Shown here piece after piece: positions 21,861-33,145 of a stretch of DNA of 64,000 nucleotides. The stretch is from contig JARDYH010000003.1 in NCBI GenBank assembly GCA_029215795.1, positions 31,683,001 through 31,747,000 of the forward strand, given 5' to 3'. The DNA is from Anniella stebbinsi. Taxonomy: Eukaryota; Chordata; Lepidosauria; Squamata; Anniellidae. The notes beneath the pieces were generated by a model, which saw only the letters and a program-made list of their open reading frames with translations, made no database searches and was not told where the DNA came from. Position 1 is the stretch's first letter; every line of letters starts with the position of its first letter. The position numbers and the translations under genes were made by a program.

Positions 21861-22059
21861 ATTACAGAAATGCGGCCAAGACGAGTTATCAAAAGAGTCT
21901 AGTTTCATTGCTGTCCCTGCTGTGCTATCACATCAGCAAGCCATCAGGGGCAAGGGCAGAAGCTGCTGGGAGCTGTGGACAACTGCCTCATGTGGCAAGT
22001 CACTGAACTGCAGGTGGCAGTTGCTCACTGAAGTGCCTTCAGGCCCTGAAGAGACTCCA

Positions 22060-22390
22060 CCCACCCAAGCTGGCCATTGGATCCTCCTGGACAGGAAGGA
22101 GTAGAAGAAGGCTTCCTGATTCATTTGAGCCTTGCTTGAGCAACATGGTCTTCCTGAGCTTTAGTGTGGTTCTGTATCCTTAGTTATTGTTTAGTCTTTT
22201 GACTTCTGGTTTGCTCCTCAACCCTGCCTCCTGATTTGTCTTTTGGTCTTATCTTACTCTTTGCTCCTGAGTTTCGTTTTGTTTGTTGAACCTGCCTTCT
22301 GGTTTTTCGTTTAGTTCTGGCTTTTTCTTTGGTCATGAATACTGGCTTGTCCCACAGCTCCTGGCTTACCTGATTGCTGCCCAAGGCCTG
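22060..22390 (+). mobile_element. Possible LTR fragment
   Basis: A CCATTGGATCC promoter-like block (22074) and 'ggagtagaagaagg' precede a long run of TTTGGTCT/TTCTGGTTT words like the R region of family-A LTRs. The stretch closes with 'ggcctgaca', an LTR-type end, at 22394. I found no matching 5' end or duplication. Confidence 0.3.
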
Positions 22391-22502
22391 ACATGAAAAA
22401 TCGCATGATTACCCACCATTGTTCTTGTATATCGCCACCTTTTGCTGGCATGGCATCACAAAGCATGTTCCCAGAAACAACTAAGGCTAGCTGAGTGTTG
22501 AT

Positions 22503-22629
22503 CTCTTATGGTAGCTTTCCCACACCTGGTATCCTCCAGATGTGTTGGGCTACAACTGCCAGTCCTGGCTAAGGAATGCTGGGAGTTGTAGTCCAACACA
22601 TCTGAAAGGCACCAGGTTGGGGGAAACCA
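22503..22629. mobile_element. Fold-back repeat, 'GGGAGTTGTAGTCC' family
   Basis: Clearest copy of the family. 'cctccagatgtgttgggcta' and 'caactgccag' pair with 'ctgggagttgtagtccaaca' and 'catctgaaagg'. Ends 'tttcccacacctgg' and 'ccaggttgggggaaa' are complementary. Confidence 0.8.
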
Positions 22630-22734
22630 TCTTATCATAAAACAAGAGTCCAGTCTACATTAAAGTCTAACTCAGGGCAGTTCATAATTACATTTTGGCA
22701 TAAATGTTCATATTAAAGTCTAGTTCATCAGATG

Positions 22735-23040
22735 CATTAAGTAGAAAGTGTTCATGTGTTGGTACACATGGGAAAGGGGAGGGAAAAGGAGTTCTTTTGC
22801 AAGGATGCTACCATTACATATATATGCTTATACTGCAGGAGGAGAAAGATACATACCATAAATCTATGAACATTTGTGTTATTGAATATGTCAACCTTTA
22901 GGTTGCCTTTACGAGTGAGTCTAAACATACTTCCCCCGAAACATGCTTTTTCAAGCTCATGTCTCGCATACAAACACTATTGTGATTAATTGGAATGTGG
23001 AAGACAGACATCTATAATTCAAATTCTAGTCTGAAAGTAT
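22735..23040. repeat. Direct repeat, right copy
   Basis: Partner of 20525-20825. The 1590-bp hAT element is inserted just downstream of it. Confidence 0.75.
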
Positions 23041-23063
23041 GCAGGCAGAAATTAAATCTGAAC

Positions 23064-24653
23064 TAGGGGTGTGCACGGACCCCCCGGATCGGATCGGGAC
23101 CCGGATCGGGACCTCCAATTTTGTCCCGGACCGGTTCGGACAAAATCGGAGGCCCCCCGGACCGGATCGAGTCCGATCCCGATCCAAAAATCGGAAATTT
23201 TTGGATCGGCCGCCATTTTTTTCCCCATAGACTTGCATTGCAATGCAAGTCTATGAGGAAAAAATGGCGGCGGGTGGGTAAGGGGGGGCCTAACTCCCTC
23301 CCCCCCCCGGGGCCGTCCGCTGTGGACGGCCCCGGCAGGTAAACCCCCTCCCCCGCGCTCCCTACCCCCCCTGGGGCCGCCTGCTTCCATCCGCTGGCGC
23401 CCGCGGGCGCCAGCGGATAGAAGCGGACGGCTCCGGGGGGGGGGGTAAGCCCCCTTCCCCGCCACTTACCTTCTCGGCACGTCCGGCGCCGGCGGCTACT
23501 ACCAGCGGGCTCCGCGGCCTACTCTCGAGTAGCGCGCCGGGTGATGACATCACCCGGCGCGCCACCCTGGAGCAGGCCGCGGAGCCTGCTGGTAGTAGTA
23601 GGCGCCGGCGCCGGACGGGAGCCGCCGGGCCGGGCAGGTAAGGGCCCCCCTCCCCCCTCCGCGCGCCCCCTCCTCCCCCCTCCCCCCTCCGCGCGCCCCC
23701 TCCTCCCCTCCACGCACCCCCTCCTTACCTTTCCGGCCCGGCGGCTCCCGTCCGGCGCCGGCGCCTACTACTTCCAGCAGGCTCCGCGGCCTGCTCTAGA
23801 GTAGTGCGCCGGGTGATGACATCACCCGGCGCGCCATCCTAGAGCAGGCCGCGGAGCCTGCTGGGAATAGTAGGCGCCGGCGCCGGACGGGAGCCGCCGG
23901 GCCGGAAAGGTAAGGGCCCCCCTCCGCGCGCCCCCTCCTCCCCTCCACGCACCCCCTCCTTACCTTTCCGGCCCGGCGGCTCCCGTCCGGCGCCGGCGCC
24001 TACTACTACCAGCAGGCTCCGCGGCCTGCTCTAGAGTAGCGCGCCGGGTGATGACATCACCCGGCGCGCCACCCTAGAGCAGGCCGCGGAGCCTGCTGGG
24101 AATAGTAGGCGCCGGCGCCGGACGGGAGCCGCCGGGCCGGAAAGGTAAGGGCCCCCCTCCCCCCTCCCCCCTCCGCGCGCCCCCTCCTCCCCTCCACGCA
24201 CCCCCTCCTTACCTTCCCGGCCCGGTGGCTCCCGTCCGGCGCCGGCGCCTACTACTACCAGCAGGCTCCGCGGCCTGCTCTAGAGTAGCGCGCCGGGTGA
24301 TGACATCACCCGGCGCGCCACCCTAGAGCAGGCCGCGGAGCCTGCTAGTAGTAGTAGGCGCCGGCGCCGGATGGGAGCCACCGGGCCGAGAAGGTAAGTG
24401 CCCCCCTCCTCCCCCCCCCCGCTGTCCACTTTCATCGGCGGGCGCCCGCTGGCGCCCGCCAATGGAAGCGGCGGTGGGCGCCAGTGGGCGCCCGCCGATC
24501 CGCCGATCCGCCGAACCGGTTCGGAGCTTTTTCGGACCGGTTCGGATTGGATCGGCCGATCCAGCTGCGGGATCGGAAATCGGATAATTTATCCGATTTC
24601 CCACTGGACCGGACTCGGATCGTGGATCGGGTCCGATCCAGTGCACATCCCTA
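23064..24653. mobile_element. Non-autonomous hAT element, GC-rich, 1590 bp
   Basis: Ends TAGGGGTGTGCAC and GTGCACATCCCTA are terminal inverted repeats (one mismatch in 13), with TAGGGRTG hAT-type termini. The 8-bp target duplication ATCTGAAC is exact at 23056-23063 and 24654-24661. Subterminal DNA is full of GGATCGG and CCGGTTCGG words. A perfect palindrome centred near 23244 (agacttgcattgcaatgcaa plus flanks) and a four-unit hairpin array fill the interior. There is no transposase; the open frames are low-complexity shadows of the GC-rich sequence. Confidence 0.93.
23465..24399. repeat. Four tandem hairpin units inside the hAT element
   Basis: Each unit is an inverted repeat with arms of roughly 90-100 bp. 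The left arm starts near a CTTACCTT word and the right arm ends in a complementary AAGGTAAG word. The arms meet at gggtgatg-a-catcaccc. Centres are near 23549, 23821, 24056 and 24305, so spacing is about 272, 235 and 249 bp. Spacing differs mainly through the C-rich spacers. Arms carry CTACTACT, GGCGCCGGCGCC and CCGCGG words. Confidence 0.9.
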
Positions 24654-25756
24654 ATCTGAACAATCCAGAGGAAATGCATATTATCCAGTTCCTGTGAACT
24701 GATGCAGTTTTAAAAGATGTGTTATCAATCTGATAATCACTTTTTTAATTAAAACAAACTTAGTATCTGGACTTCCTACCTGTGGGGAAGTGACCTTTCA
24801 CATTAATGAAATTAAATTTCACATTTATAAAAAGTTTAGAGACTAGAAAGTTAAAGCTACTGTTAAAGCTATGCTACTGTTATTACTGCTACTGTTACGG
24901 ATTGTGATATTAGTAATTCTAGTAAGGTCAGAATAAAATTCTCATCACCTTATTTATAACAGGAAGGGGCACTGTACGGCTTTCAGAACACATGACACTT
25001 TGAGGCACTTCCATATAACTCATGGGCTCATGCTGGATTCCTGAGAAGATATGCTTTCATGTTTTTAAAGGGGAGGTTTCTGTGGGAAGGCTTGGAAAAC
25101 ATAATAGCAACGTATAAAACAGGCTCAGAAATTCCGCTTTGAGGCAGAAGTGGGCAGAAAGCAGATTTCCATATGTTTTGGACTTGGCTCCCAGCATTTC
25201 TGATGAGGGATGTGCAGATTTTGTAAAAACTGTTCTCCCTGCATTTTGTGGATTGCTAGGTGCCTTTTGTTCCATCCAGTCATCAACAGAATCAGGTTTT
25301 TGCCAATTTCCCAAATTTGTGCAAATTTGCAAATTCATACTTAAGAAAATGTGTGAATACCCCATGTGCAAATCCCTCCAAAATTCACATATTCATGCTT
25401 TAGCCTATGGGAGAAATGCACATTTTCAGCTGTTTATTTTTTAATTTACATATCTTTCTACAACTTAATTTGTGTAAAACTCCAGAAAATAAAATAAACA
25501 GTCCATATGACTCAGGAGAAGCCAATCCACTTCAGATTCCACAGTCAAATTCATAGAAATCCAAAGTCATTTGATTTCACTGTGGATTTCTCCAGAATCC
25601 TTATTTCTGATTATTGGCCATGATGAAATCCCAAACTTCTGGCGATCTACCTTTTGCCAATCCCTGCTCTAAGGCATGCACAAAGAATACTGTCATGTGG
25701 CAGTGGAACATGGGATAAATTGAGGATTGACTATTTCAGAAAAGACTTAGGGCAAG

Positions 25757-25925
25757 AGTACAGGATCACAAAACTGGGTCAAAATGTGGCCCTTTGGGGT
25801 TCCCCAGTGAGCCATGCTTCTTTCCCCTCACCTCACCCACTTTCCCCTGGCCATCAATCATTTCATGGTTTCTTGGCTTTTGTACAAGTTTTTTCCCCTA
25901 TTCTAAAAAGTTGAAATGCCTCTCC
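25757..25925 (+). repeat. Unnamed 'GGCCCTC...TGAAATGC' interspersed repeat
   Basis: 'aatgtggccctttggggttc' leads to 'ctattctaaaaagttgaaat' and 'gcctctcctaaggc'. The same order of blocks appears at 34616-34825 and 52978-53160. A window-edge piece is at 63888-64000. Confidence 0.7.
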
Positions 25926-27334
25926 TAAGGCTTAATTACTAACAGTAAGAGATCTAAGGTAAAATATGGAGGCATTTTTCACTTCACCCCCTTTTGCCCA
26001 TCACTGGAATGTGGGCCCCGAAAGCAGTTTGGCCCTTGGACCAAAAGAGGTTCAACACCTCCGGCTTAGGGAATGCCATCCTTGCAAGACATTGATAGAG
26101 CACAACTATAAGCTGATGAATCTCATCCTCTGTTTCATGGGTGGGAGTTCACTTAAGAAAACAATAAAAAGAACGATGAGTACCATAAGCCATTATAAGT
26201 AGCGGACTCCTGTCAAAACTGTAGGTCCTGGTGGTGGATTTTACTCTGTAAAAGGCTTAGCAGGCAATTCCAGTGTTGATGCCATCTCCCAAGACTGGTA
26301 TTCCGATTTGTCAACCTTGTCATTTAGTTTTAGCTGGTCAAAAGAAGCTTCTGGGAACACGAGGGGAGCTCTTGACTGAATAGCAAGAAGCGCCAGTGAC
26401 GGAAGACTGACAGAAGCAATTCCGTTTAATTCAATCATACTTCTGTTGCCCTGACAAGCAAAAGTCTCACAAAACGACTTCCCCTCAGGTCTCTGTCAAG
26501 GGTGTGCAAAACCTATCCAGGATGGGGGTCACATGTGCTCAGTTTGGGGTTTGATCTCCTGAGCCTATTTGTCATTTGTATCCATTCTGGATCTGATGGC
26601 AGGTTGTTATAGAGCACACTGCCCTCTCCGCTGTCTCTCTCCACAAAGGCCAAATGCAATTTTCTCAGTTCCCTTTTGACAAGGCGTCTTATTAGGAGGC
26701 CTGATAAAATTGTGGAAGTTCTCTTCCCTGTCTCTGCTCATATTTGGAACATAGAAGCCCCCTTCCTGTCCCCATCCCCTGCTCAGAAAGCAGTTTGTAA
26801 GGCCATCTCTATAGGCTATCATAGAAAGCACTTCCTGCACTTCCATTGGGGAAATGTTTATTCAGACCATCTGAGGTTCCCTGCAAGCCAAATGAAGCTC
26901 ATGCATTAACCCACCTGTACTGCAGAAATGGGAAAATGACAGGCTGGATGTAGGCAGCATGAATCGGGTAGCGGAAGGAGCAATGCTGGCAAATTATTTC
27001 CCTCTGCTTAATGTTGAATGGCTTTGTTGCTATTGTCCCTTCCTAAAGAAGTGGAGGGAGAGAGAAGGAAATAATTTTCCTTCCTCCCCACTTCTTCCAT
27101 AACTGGTGTAAGATATCCATCCCTCTTTCTCCTCCCTTGTAAGAATTTCCTGGTAGGCACACCTTCCAAATTACCTGCAAATGAAGTAGCCTGAAAGAAG
27201 ACATGGCTGGCTGGAAGACCAAGCAGGAGCACTCTACACTGTAACATCTTTTTGCAGGTCCTGCTAATCCTCCTAGTCATTTCATTCTAACTAAATGTAC
27301 AGTGGTGTAAAGCATATCCATAAAACTATGCAAT

Positions 27335-27868
27335 CAAGCCCGGCCCAAGGTAGATTGCTGCTGCCCCCTCCCTCCCAATCTGCCCACCAGCTGGGTAAGT
27401 TTTCTTTTCCTGAGTACGCACACCTGCCTCCCCACCACGCTGCTCATAAAGTGTTTCCGCCTTCAGAAGCTGCGTGATGCCTCCACGTCAGGCAAAGTAT
27501 CACGAGAGATCCTGGAACTTCCAGGACCTCTTGCAATACTTTGTTTGACCTCATGCAGGCGCCATGCAGCTCCTGAAAGTGGAAACACCTTACGGGCAGC
27601 GCACTGGGGAGGTGGGCATGCGTACGCGTGCAAAGGAAAGTAAGCAGGCCACCAGCACCCAGGCAGGCAGGGCCATCTGGGTTGGGAGGTGCACGGGGCA
27701 GGGTGGCGCACGAGGGAGCAGCTGCTTCTTGGTCCTGCCAGCTGCCTGCATGGCCAGCCGGCAGGACCAAGAAGCGGCAGACCCTTTGGAGAGGGAGAGC
27801 ACCACTCTTCTCATACTCCACTGCCTGCTGTGCCTACATCCCCCCACTTCATGATAGGGCCAGCCCTG
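27335..27868. mobile_element. Non-autonomous hAT element, 534 bp, with long inverted repeats
   Basis: Ends CAAGCCCGGCCC and GGGCCAGCCCTG resemble the CAGGGCYGGCCC termini of a known hAT type. The 8-bp target duplication TATGCAAT is exact at 27327-27334 and 27869-27876. Inside, 'gtacgcacacctgcctcccc' to 'gctgcgtg' on the left pairs with 'catgcagctcctgaaagtgg' to 'ggtgggcatgcgtacg' on the right. A second hairpin (cttcttggtcctgcc / ggcaggaccaagaag) lies at 27725-27776. All ORFs on both strands across it are by-products. Confidence 0.9.
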
Positions 27869-28036
27869 TATGCAATACAATAATTACAATGTACCTATAT
27901 TTCTTATAAAAGAAATAACCATGAGCATATAATACAACCAATCTCAATGCAACAAAGCTAAACATTATACACATTTAAAGTGGCAGCAATAAAATTTGTT
28001 ATGGTTAAAAAGCTCATCAAAATAAAGAGTGTCTTC

Positions 28037-28377
28037 GGTCCCCTCTACAAGGATTCGCTTTTGTGCCTGGTTAGGCTATTATGCGCATAATCGCTGAAGC
28101 GCATTTACGCCTAATACCTCTGCATGAGAGGCGGCGAGATGCATTGATGACCAAAATGCGCTTTACAAGTAGTTAATGCGCATAAGCGCTTGTTCACATA
28201 GCCAAAATGCGCTTTAACGGCCGGAGCAAAATAAAACTCGCTGTTTAACGCGCATTCGATAATGCGCATAATCGAAGGGATAGCACGCCTCTACGCCCGA
28301 TTTGCGCTCCGTTCTTGTAGAGGTAAAAAAAATTATGCGCCTTGAAAGAGCTTTAAATGCCTCTTGTAGAGGCAGCC
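28037..28377. mobile_element. GCGC-rich MITE family, copy C
   Basis: 341 bp from GGTCCCCTCTACAAG to CTTGTAGAGGCAGCC with an exact 3-bp duplication TTC (28034-28036, 28378-28380). The interior keeps 'aatgcgcataagcgc', 'tttaacgcgcattcgataat' and 'ggccggagcaaaataaaact'. It lies in the same orientation as copy B and is opposite to copy A. Confidence 0.88.
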
Positions 28378-28679
28378 TTCATTTGGGGCGGGGGGTAGGT
28401 ACCCAAAGAGGGCACCTGGCAGATTTCAGTTGGAAAAACATTTCTGCCTTCACTTGGTTGTTTTAACTATGCTGCTGCTATCTGTTCTATAAGCGGGTTT
28501 ACTGTCATTTCAAGTTTTTTAGTTGACTGAAAACAGCCCCTATACTTTGTATAAATAAATCAAATCCATACTTGGCCATAAAGCTCACTAGGCTAGTCAA
28601 GTCTCTTTCTCTAGGAAAAGAGCCATAATTCAGTAGGTTGTACCTGTCCTGGGTTTTTATCATGCTAGTGTGTTACATT

Positions 28680-29400
28680 AGAGCAGAGGTGGACCAAATT
28701 CCATTTTGGAAAATCTCTCGAAGGGAGGGAGGGACAATCCAGTGGTGGGAGAGGCTGAAAGCAAAAGGAGAAAGGACCAAAGGAAAGGGGAGCAGTGCCA
28801 AAAAAAACCCCAACACCTACCCCAATTGTGATTATATTTCAGCTTAAAGTTCTTACTGCTAAGTAACTAAGACTTAGGAGAGACATTTCAACCCTTTAGA
28901 ATGGGGGGGGGGCTGCACAAAAGTCCAGAAATCACAAATAATTAGTGGCTGGATGAAAGAGGGTGGGGCCAGGAAAAGGGTGTGTGGTTATCTGGAGAAT
29001 CCCAGAGAGCCAAACTGGGACCCCAGGCAGGCCAGGTAGGATCCTCTGGGCTATGGTTCCTCACCCCTGCACTAGAGTGTGACAGAAGCCCAGGAAATGG
29101 CTTTTACACAGGGATATTTGGGGTTAAGCGTCAGACTCAATATTGCTATGCATCCAAGTATATTGAAAGGGAAGTGTGAGGTGTTGTTGCTGTTTTTAAA
29201 AGAAGAGACATTTTCCATCCCTGAGCTAGGAAACCTTGTCACGGTGAAAAGTGTGCCAAGCTATTTCAGGAAGACAGATCTGAGAAGGGCTAACAAGGCC
29301 CAGACCTGCTCTGCTCCCATCTGCCACCAAACATTGCAATTCATTAGCCGGGTTGCCTCATCCCGGAAGGATGGCTGCCTTGCCCGGTAACACTGCTAAA
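28680..29400. other. Unassigned sequence with weak repeat content
   Basis: Parts of 28680-28870 and 28985-29075 resemble the 'GGCCCTC' repeat in degraded form. The 103-codon frame at 29079-29390 has no recognisable family. Confidence 0.3.
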
Positions 29401-29559
29401 ACACTGCTTAAGAGTTATTACATCTTGTCAGGTTGCGTTTGGCAATGTCTGCCATAGTTTAGAATGTGGCCCGCTGGAACACATTTAATGCTGACAGGTC
29501 AGGCACTCGGAGACAACTATTTTTGGTCAGATAATTTCAGGAGAAGTAAAGTAACCCCC

Positions 29560-29780
29560 ACATGCAACTCTTTCTCCTACCCATGAAGGCCAATTACGAT
29601 ATGCAAGAATTGCTTAACTTCTCAGAACACTTTTCCCCCTTCTCTTTCCAGAACTCAGTTACAAGAGAAGTGAGCTGCTGGGTTCTGCAATTATCTACGT
29701 GAATATTGTCTAATTATTATTCCCTGGTTTCAGTAGTTGTTCTTTAAATGGCCTGAGCTGCAAAACTGAGACCCAGAGCT
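29560..29780. other. Candidate conserved non-coding island
   Basis: Repeat-free. Contains 'gttctgcaattatctacgtg' and 'gtctaattattattccctgg'. Possible regulatory DNA, inference from composition only. Confidence 0.22.
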
Positions 29781-30307
29781 GTATTTTCCTTTAGACATTT
29801 TGATTTGTTTCAAAGTTTTCACTTTTGCTTAACTCTGAATATTTTCCATAGAAACACATACTTAGCTTGGGCATGCAGTCTTCTAGTCAAATTCCCTACT
29901 ACAATGGTGGTGGAACATCTGCCTGTGATGGCTATGATAAATTTACAGCAGTGGTGTAATGGAGCCAGAGCTCAAAGGGATGGAGTGCTGGCACTTTTTG
30001 ATTAGCAGGGGCGCCAACATCATCTGCCACCCTTCTTCAGAATTTACTGTTCCCTGTGAACTGCTGCAGTCCTCACAGTAGCTGGTGGGAAGGATGGGGA
30101 TGAATTTTCTCAGCAACAATGTATTATTGCCTGTCATAATCAAAAGTATTCTGAGGTGGCTTGGTCATTAATGGGCAATTAAAAGGACACTGAATACCCA
30201 TTGAAATCCATTGGTTCATTCTGAATGGCCATTGGGAGATTTTAGGGAACATCTTCAAATCAAAATACCTGCAAGAGATAGAAAACAACTCCAAATCAAA
30301 ATACTTT

Positions 30308-30612
30308 TAGGCTGACCATCTGAAATGGAGGACAGGGCTCATGTAACTTTAACAATTGTAGAGAAAAGGGAATTTCGGCCAGTGTCATTTGTATGCAATT
30401 AGTTCCTGGTGGAATTCCCTCTTCATCACAACAGTTAAAGTTGCAGGGGCCCTGCCTTCTTTTGTATATGGTTACTGCAACTTTAACTGTTGTGATGAAG
30501 AGGAATTTCACCAGGAACTAATTGCATACAAATGACACTGGCCGAAATTCCCTTTTCTCTACAATTGTTAAAGTTACATGAGCCCTGTCCTCCATTTCAG
30601 ATGGTCAGCCTA
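30308..30612. mobile_element. Dimeric fold-back MITE ('GGCTGACCAT' family), copy 2
   Basis: Ends TAGGCTGACCATC and GATGGTCAGCCTA are perfectly complementary. Left-half blocks 'catgtaactttaacaattgt', 'cggccagtgtcatttgtatg' recur in reverse complement in the right half with very few changes, so the arms are about 145 bp. A TA at both edges fits Tc1/mariner-type target duplication, unproven. Confidence 0.88.
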
Positions 30613-31399
30613 CCAGAGTGATTTTAGCGAATAAATCCAATGACCCTCAACACAGTGGTTTCTAAGAATCATCTCCAAATAGATAAAAAAATTGGAACAC
30701 AATTAACAGCCTTACATAATGATCTGTAAGCACCAGTTTCAAATGGCCTAGACATGTGGGGGTTTACTAAAATCGCCTGGGATTATTTAAGCATTTGTTG
30801 TAAATCAAGGCCTAAGGAACTCTCTGGCACTATAACTCAGAGTTCCATAAATCTGAGCCTTTTCTGCTGCCACCAATCCTATGTGCTGTGGCATGAAGAA
30901 AACCAACCAGGCTGTGTTGTATACTGTTGTACCCAAAAGCCTGATCATGTCACACACCGGCTAGATGGAGCAATTTAAAATGGCCTCTGCGTGCAACTGT
31001 AAATGGTGTTCTTGCATTAGTCAAGATTTGTTTCTTGCAGGCCAGGCAGTATCTCCAGTTCTGGACTATTTAATGAGACTAAATTTAACATGATTTACAA
31101 GGGAACAACTTACCCCAGTTTTAAGCAGTTAAGACAAATCGATAAGTCACATCTACCCATCACCCTTAACTAAGGTAGCACCTTCTTCTCATAAAAGGCC
31201 TTGGTTCAGCAAAGGAGGAAGCAGGTGGCTTTGGTGCATGAGTGGTACTAGTTAAAAGCTGAACCAAGAGCTTAATTCCCATAACCATGATGAATAAAAG
31301 ACTCTGTGCACCAAGGGTGTATATTAAAGTAAGGTGGGCTTTCTAAAGCCATTAACTTGCTAACGTGCATGTACATGGACCTGAAAGAAAGGTGCTCAG

Positions 31400-31610
31400 T
31401 TGATGGATGTACTTGTCATATTTACGGTTTGTAGCAGAGTGATTAATGTGCTTTGTGGTTTATAATGCAATGCTCATTTAACTCTCCTTTTAAAGATTGC
31501 GGTGATTTATTGGATCCAGCACAGTTGTAGCATTCCAATGGGATGCCAGCAGTATTGTTATATCACGTTAGATTATCAATTAGGCTTGTGCAACTGAGTG
31601 AGTGCCCAGA
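31400..31610. other. Candidate conserved non-coding island
   Basis: Repeat-free with 'gcagagtgattaatgtgctt', 'tttataatgcaatgctcatt' and 'gttagattatcaattaggct'. Homeodomain-type cores; no coding signal. Confidence 0.25.
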
Positions 31611-32096
31611 TGAAGTCTTCTCTCAATTGGAGAGTCTGCGACCCTGATTAAAGTGGAATTTGTACAGACAAATTCAAACACAAATCATTCTATTCTTGCC
31701 TACCCACTGTGTTTTTCTCCTCTAATACAGTGGCTTTCAAACAGAGTTCATGATAGCTCTGGGGTTCTTTAGATAGGAACTTATCATGGCAGATGAAACA
31801 GTGTGCCCATCACTGCTGATTTCCCTCTCCAATGTAGTCTTCCTGTAACTTAAACCCATTATTCTGTGTCCTGCACTCTGGGATTATCGAGAGGAGGGCC
31901 AGTATCTATTCCATGGGAAATGCTATGAAGTGCTGGGTGCATTCTCATCTGAAATATATATTTATATATGCTGGCACATGCCCCCCCAAAAAATTAACCC
32001 CAAGGGAATGTGGCCCTTGAGAAAGAGAAATATTCCCCAGCCCTTTGCTACAACCTAACTCCTGGAAGACCCAATTGGAGCCCCTTGGATTAACCA

Positions 32097-32378
32097 GGAC
32101 CTTTTCTACATGAGCCATTTATTGTGTGCTCGTGATTTCTCACGCACTATAGTTACAGGTGCTTTAGACAATAATGTCATCATCCGGGGCCTCTCCCATG
32201 CTTTCATTTTTGTGAGTTTGTGTTGTCGTCTGGTATTTGGGGGAATAGTGGAATAAAGCACTAGTATAGTTGTGCACTTGCACTATACCACAGCACCACC
32301 TAGAGGCTATGTATTAAAACATATAGAAAAGTAGAGGGGGGGGGGGAAACCTGGAAAAAACCAGTGTGTAGAGGTTCC
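32097..32378. mobile_element. MITE of the 'GGGCTTTTCTACATGAG' family
   Basis: 'ccttttctacatgagccatt' at the left, 'cactataccacagcaccacc' before 'tagagg' near 32280, right end 'gtgtgtagaggttcc'. Compare 39551-40374. Contains a poly-G run at 32335-32345. Confidence 0.6.
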
Positions 32379-32561
32379 AATCTTAATCCCACAAGGAATC
32401 TGGAAACAGAAGCCCTGGTAAATAAGCATGTTAAAAACCTCAACAGAAAAAGCCCCAAACAATAGAACATTAGAGTTGGAAGAACATTAAATAGTCATTT
32501 AGTCCATCCCCTTGCTAAATGAAGGATCCATAGAGCAAGAATATGATGCAACTACAATAGG

Positions 32562-32670
32562 AGTGGGGAAGCTGTGGTCTTACAGACGTTGTTTGGACTC
32601 CAAAGCGAACATGGCCAAGGATGATGAAAGTTGTAGTTCCATCTGGAGGCAACAGGTCCCTCACCCCTGA
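32562..32670. mobile_element. Fold-back repeat, 'GGGAGTTGTAGTCC' family
   Basis: 'ggggaagctgtggtcttaca' to 'gttgtagttccatctggagg', degraded. Confidence 0.5.
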
Positions 32671-33145
32671 ACTTCAGCATCTATGGCAGGTGGCCACCCG
32701 GCCTCTGTTTAAATACTTCCAGCAAAGGAGAGCCCACCCCCTCCTGAGGCAGGCAGTTCCGCTGTCGAGCAGCTCATAACATTTCTTTCTACTAACGCTT
32801 AGCTGATATCTGCTTCCTTGCCATTTCTACCCATTACTTCTAGTCCTGCCCTCTGGAGCAAGAGGGAACAGGACTAAAATGAATGGCGGGCAAGTACAAG
32901 GAAGAAGATAAAAAGTAAGAGGGCTTGAGCCAGGGCCAAGAAAATAGCACAGCAGGAGATAGGACTGCTTTTGGAGGAGCAGTCCAGAGATGGGGTGATG
33001 CAACCAAAAACACCTTCTCCCTCACTGCTACCCACTAAACCTCAAACAGGGACACATAAAGGAGAGCATCAGCAGATGACCTTAATGTACGGGCCGGTTG
33101 ATTCAGGAGCAGGAGTTCCTTCAGCTACCCAGGCCAAGCCATAAA

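Noticed and set aside
22060..22394. Complete solo LTR
   Set aside because: An LTR-like 3' end is visible, but no 5' TG end with matching duplication was found.
23052..24697. Proline/arginine/glycine-rich proteins on both strands
   Set aside because: Low-complexity shadows of a GC-rich hAT element with repeated hairpins.
27444..27909. 125-codon and other overlapping ORFs on both strands
   Set aside because: All fall within or across a 534-bp hAT element with 8-bp duplications; translations resemble no family.
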